DNA of 10,095 nucleotides from NCBI GenBank assembly GCA_000447185.1, contig KE647334.1, positions 1-10,095 of the forward strand, in the 5' to 3' direction. Shown in pieces: positions 7,199 through 10,095 of the stretch. The stretch comes from Vairimorpha apis BRL 01 (Eukaryota; Microsporidia; Nosematidae). Below the pieces are notes generated by a model. That model made no database searches. It saw only the letters and a list, made by a program, of their open reading frames with translations, and had not been told where the DNA came from. The translations under genes were made by a program, and so were the position numbers. Position 1 is the stretch's first letter. Each line of letters opens with the position of its first letter.

Positions 7199-7980
7199 AC
7201 CAATAATATTTTATATTTAAAAATAAAAATTTAATTATTTATTGTTCATTTATTAATTTAAAATCAGAGGACATTTTTTATAAATTTTTTATAAGATTAT
7301 AATTTTTATGCTTATCTAAAATAATAATACTATTTATTATTGTTTTATGAGTTTGATTCTATTTAATTGATATATTCATATTATATCATTCAATATAACA
7401 CATCAAAAATCCTATTATTCTTAAAAGTTATATTATAATAATCGTATATTTTTTTTCTATTTAATGTTGAAATATTATGTTGTTTAAAAAAAAAATTATA
7501 TTTTAATAGCAAAGTAAATTATATAAACATAACTAATAAAAATCATTTAATTTATTAAAAATTTTCTAGATTCTATATACATAAACAGTTTTTATTTATA
7601 TGAAAAAATTATTTAAAATTGAAATCAAAGTAATATATTTTAATATTTATTATTTTTTGTGTCTTTTTAATTTTCATTTTAAAACAAAAATATTTACTAA
7701 TTTAATTGATTATATATCAAAAGTAATTGATTTTTGAAAAATATGAAAATTTTTTTTTGTAGTTTATGTACAAATTTATTATATTTTTTTCTAAATTTTT
7801 TTAATAGTTTTAATAATATAAATTAATTTTTTTGATCATATCATTCAAAATAAAACGTGATTTCATTACATTTAATTTCAACTATATAATATTTTAAAAA
7901 ATGCTTATAATTAATTAAACAAACCTATTTTATAAATATTAATTAAAAAACATATAATTTATATATTAATTTGAAAATAT
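7199..7980. other. AT-rich intergenic stretch
   Basis: About 0.78 kb of A/T-dominated DNA with long T-runs (for example near 7450 and 7750). I see no gene, RNA or start motif until the CCC at 7981. Confidence 0.6.
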
Positions 7981-7983
7981 CCC
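7981..7983 (+). promoter_or_regulatory. CCC motif deciding start 7986
   Basis: The context TATCCCAT-ATG puts the C-run two bases before ATG 7986. It rules out the in-frame TTG at 7971 as the start. Confidence 0.55.
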
Positions 7984-7985
7984 AT

Positions 7986-8405
7986 ATGAATAACAGTTTT
8001 TATTCAAATATTGAATATTTTATAAAAGACGCTGATCAGTTTAGCGACGAATATAATGATCTGGATAAAGATTTAATGAATTTAAAATTTGATATTAATA
8101 ATTCAACATCTGATAATATGAATTGCACTTTTTTAGCAAGTTATATTGAAAACAGTTTAAATACAACAATTCTTTATTATTTAAGAAATTGTTCTAATAA
8201 TAGTCATACATATGGTCCTACAATAAATAATTATGGAGAAATATTTTTTACTATTATACCGTTAATATTATTAATCGCATTATTTATATATTGTATGTAT
8301 ATAACTAACATTAAAAATAAAAATGAAAGAACAAACAAAAGAAAAATAATCAATTATTGTAATATTATTAATGATGAAGTATTTTATGAAGAGGAATATG
8401 TTTAG
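7986..8405 (+). CDS. Single-pass membrane protein of unknown function
   Basis: This is a 139-residue protein starting at ATG 7986. It has no N-terminal signal peptide. Residues 1-85 are polar and rich in Asp, Asn and Ser, with an acidic run (DADQFSDEYNDLDKDL, 15-30) and three cysteines (C47, C69 and, after the helix start, C103). One strong transmembrane helix spans about 87-108 (IFFTIIPLILLIALFIYCMY). It is followed by a basic stretch NIKNKNERTNKRK (108-120) and an acidic tail ending EVFYEEEYV. Positive charge just after the helix suggests the N-terminal half faces the lumen or outside and the last 30 residues face the cytoplasm. Asn-X-Ser/Thr sites occur, but microsporidia generally lack N-glycosylation. 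I do not recognise the family; a lineage-specific surface or endomembrane protein is possible. Confidence 0.72.
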   Translation: MNNSFYSNIEYFIKDADQFSDEYNDLDKDLMNLKFDINNSTSDNMNCTFLASYIENSLNTTILYYLRNCSNNSHTYGPTINNYGEIFFTIIPLILLIALFIYCMYITNIKNKNERTNKRKIINYCNIINDEVFYEEEYV

Positions 8406-8784
8406 TTCAAAATAAGAATGTTTTTAAATATTATTGGTAATAATATAATATTTTTTAACAAAAAATAAATTGCTTTTTAATCTTTATTTTTTATTAATTT
8501 AAAAAATAATCATTTAGAATTTATCTTTTTTTTTTAAAATAATTTTATATTTATCGTTACTACATCTAAAAAAAATTATGTAAAATATAATTATTCTTTA
8601 GAAATTAAAAATATTAAGTTTAACAAAATTTTCATTGAGACTGCATTATAAATATATTAATATTATTTATAAGTATAAATGTAAAAGTCGTTTTAATTAT
8701 GAATTATAATTAATTTTTAATGAAAAACTCTTTTTTTATTAATTAAATAAATAAAATTCATAAGATATAAAAATATATAACTTA
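8406..8784. other. AT-rich intergenic stretch
   Basis: AT-rich DNA without a visible gene lies between the membrane-protein gene and the abrupt change in base composition near 8785. Confidence 0.55.
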
Positions 8785-8960
8785 TATGTTGTTACTGTAG
8801 TGTTAACCGCAGGTAGGCGTCCTGAAGAGAAGAACTCTTCTAGAATGCTACCTCTTGAATATATAGATTGTTGTTTATAATTAAATAGTTTATTATTATT
8901 GTTGTTGTATGGTTTTTTGTATGTCGTTGCACGCTGAGATAGGTTGCTGCTAAATGACAT
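8739..8960 (-). pseudogene. Element-like reverse-strand ORF, 73 codons, probably a fragment
   Basis: The ORF starts at ATG 8960-8958 and ends at 8739. The first 58 codons or so (8960 to about 8785) use C- and G-containing codons (CGT, GCA, ACG, CGC, GCG) that are rare in the host genes around. The last dozen codons are ordinary AT-rich host DNA, so the foreign segment appears cut off near 8785 and the stop is accidental. The protein begins MSFSSNLSQRATTYKKPYNN, has an Asn run coded by a small AAC/AAT repeat, then SRGSILEEFFSSGRLPAV. It lacks a host-type C-run near its ATG, but AACCCATACCC lies further upstream on the minus strand (9009-9020). I do not recognise it. Its composition and position beside the retrotransposon fragment suggest an N-terminal piece of a mobile-element protein in inverted orientation. 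Confidence 0.35.
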
Positions 8961-9766
8961 GTTTCTGTGTTATATAGTCGTTCTTAGTCATGTATGTAAA
9001 TATATGTATATGGGTATGGGTTAACTAAAAATAAATATTTATATTTATTTTTGGGAGAAAGGAATTAAATGTCCTCATTGTAGGGACAAATACAAATCGG
9101 TAGACCATATGGCTACCCAATGTGATAGAATGCTGTCACATGACTACATGAGGAGGCATTACGAAGCTTTGAGGTGTATACATCTCCAGCTTTGCCTTAA
9201 TTATGGCCTTACTAAATCTAAGAAGATAAGGAACCACTCATTGCAAGAGTGTAGAGCAAATAAAAGTCTAGAAATCCGGGTAGATACTAGAATACCTACA
9301 GATATCAAAGTAAAGTACAATAAACCCGATGTATTTATTCTGGATAAAATCAAAAATGAAATACTAATAGTAGAGGTAGGAATTACAAGCTTTGACAACC
9401 TTCGGGCTGTTGAAACTGAAAAAAAGCACAAATACGATCTGCTTGCTAACCATTGTGGAGCAATGAATGGGTACAAAACAAGGATTATACCATACGTCAT
9501 GACATGGGAGGGAATAACAACAACTTTCCACAAAAAATATAGGAGTGAATTAAATTTAGACAGCCGAACCCAGGCATATATACAAGCCAGAGTGCTTAAG
9601 ATGACCCTAGAGAGTCTTTCTATGGAAGCCCGAAGTCATTGCGGAAAATGAACAGGAGGTTACTGAGAAAGAAAATTTAGAATCAAATACGTGCGAAAAT
9701 CGTCCTATATCTATTTGTGATGATATATTAAAAAATAAAATTGAAATACCATTATACCCTAAATAA
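8785..9766. mobile_element. Mobile-element-derived block with R2-like retrotransposon 3' part
   Basis: Base composition rises clearly in G and C at about 8785 and drops again near 9730-9770, marking inserted DNA. The right part (about 9046-9766, plus strand) encodes the C-terminal end of a non-LTR retrotransposon with a restriction-like endonuclease. The left part (about 8785-9000) holds a reverse-strand ORF. The reverse-transcriptase domain is absent, so the copy is heavily 5'-truncated and cannot be autonomous. I could not find convincing target-site duplications or an A-tail. Confidence 0.72.
9055..9766 (+). pseudogene. R2-like non-LTR retrotransposon: zinc knuckle and restriction-like endonuclease, truncated and frame-shifted
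   Basis: The frame is open from 9025, and recognisable protein starts at about 9055 (EKGIKCPHC). It contains a CX2CX8HX4C zinc knuckle (CPHC at 9070-9081, H 9106, C 9121), typical of the region between reverse transcriptase and endonuclease in R2/R4-type elements. The PD-(D/E)XK-type endonuclease follows. Counting from the Met at 9109, K72-P73-D74 (9322-9330), E89 and K105/K108-Y109 fit the KPDX12-14(D/E)...KY pattern. In a full element this domain nicks the target to prime reverse transcription. The first frame stops at TGA 9649-9651. The +1 frame from about 9632 continues 44 codons (beginning EVIAENEQEVTEKENLE) to TAA 9764-9766 with similar codon use, so one extra base near the CCC 9629-9631 probably broke the C terminus. 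No reverse transcriptase precedes it. Confidence 0.82.
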
Positions 9767-10095
9767 ATAATTTTAATAATAATATACTTTAAAAAGGAGA
9801 TTATTTCGAAATTTTTTTGTAATATTATTTATACAAAAATAAATCTAAAAAATTTATCAATATTGTATTTAAAAAAATAAAGAATTTTTAATTATATGAA
9901 ATATAAATATAATAAAATTTTAAAATGTTTATTAAATTAAAAAATTTTTCAAATGTTTAATTTCTACATTTATAATTAGATATCTTTTTAATTTAATTTA
10001 AATTTTAACAAAATAGTTACAAAGACACTATAGAATTTATGTATAGGTCATGAAAAACAGTATAGCGCACCTTATCAAAAAAAAATTTATATTAT
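9767..10095. other. AT-rich right flank, with a short less AT-rich patch near the edge
   Basis: AT-rich DNA without a gene follows the retrotransposon fragment. Between about 10015 and 10076 the composition is less extreme (TATAGCGCACCTTATC before a nine-A run). I see no supported gene there. Confidence 0.5.

Noticed and set aside
8820..8845. GAAGAG-AAGAA-CTCTTC inverted repeat as a terminator or transposon end
   Set aside because: It lies inside the reverse-strand ORF, has only six base pairs per arm, and eukaryotic genes do not use hairpin terminators.
8991..9022. TATG/TGGG-rich stretch as a telomere-like repeat
   Set aside because: The units are irregular (TATGTATG, TATATGGGTATGGG) and not tandem over any useful length.
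9201..9533. Minus-strand 110-codon ORF
   Set aside because: It is antisense to the endonuclease domain with its KPD...E...KY pattern; a shadow.

Overview
The window looks like nuclear DNA from a microsporidian, an intracellular parasite related to fungi. The DNA is extremely AT-rich. Its genes are intronless and short, and they match eukaryotic families: a protein kinase, an ESC/EED-type WD40 protein, Ies6/INO80C, and the Golgi protein Yif1. Eight of nine host genes have a CCC run 0 to 12 bases before the ATG, a published hallmark of microsporidian starts. The right side carries the C-terminal end of an R2-like non-LTR retrotransposon of a kind common in these genomes. Gene-poor AT-rich gaps of 0.4 to 1.1 kb suggest one of the larger, looser microsporidian genomes. 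I do not name a species.

Layout. 1-366 (-) is the N-terminal part of a protein kinase that runs off the left edge. 1520-2452 (+) is a WD40 protein resembling EED/ESC, the H3K27me3-binding subunit of Polycomb complex 2. 2501-3107 (-) is an Ies6/INO80C chromatin-remodelling subunit, readable only across two one-base frame changes. 3992-4618 (-) is Yif1, preceded on the same strand by a 50-residue ORF (4649-4801). Diverging from it are a 59-residue two-helix membrane protein (5201-5380) and a small beta-propeller protein resembling Trm82/WDR4 (5401-6062, one frame change). Then come a possible Bcp1/BCCIP homologue (6517-7198, one frame change) and an unrecognised single-pass membrane protein (7986-8405). 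From about 8785 to 9766 the base composition changes to that of a mobile element. It holds a reverse-strand 73-codon ORF followed by a plus-strand R2-like zinc knuckle and restriction-like endonuclease, 5'-truncated and also frame-shifted.

The genes do not form a pathway. Two neighbours (EED-like and Ies6) both concern chromatin, and Yif1 and the 59-residue protein are both probably ER/Golgi membrane proteins. The most striking general observation is five single-base frame changes in four genes. In the three host genes the total length returns to an exact multiple of three once the changes are allowed for. This points to sequence or assembly errors, recent gene decay, or less likely slippage on A-runs. 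I saw no tRNA, rRNA, CRISPR array or bacterial operon signal.
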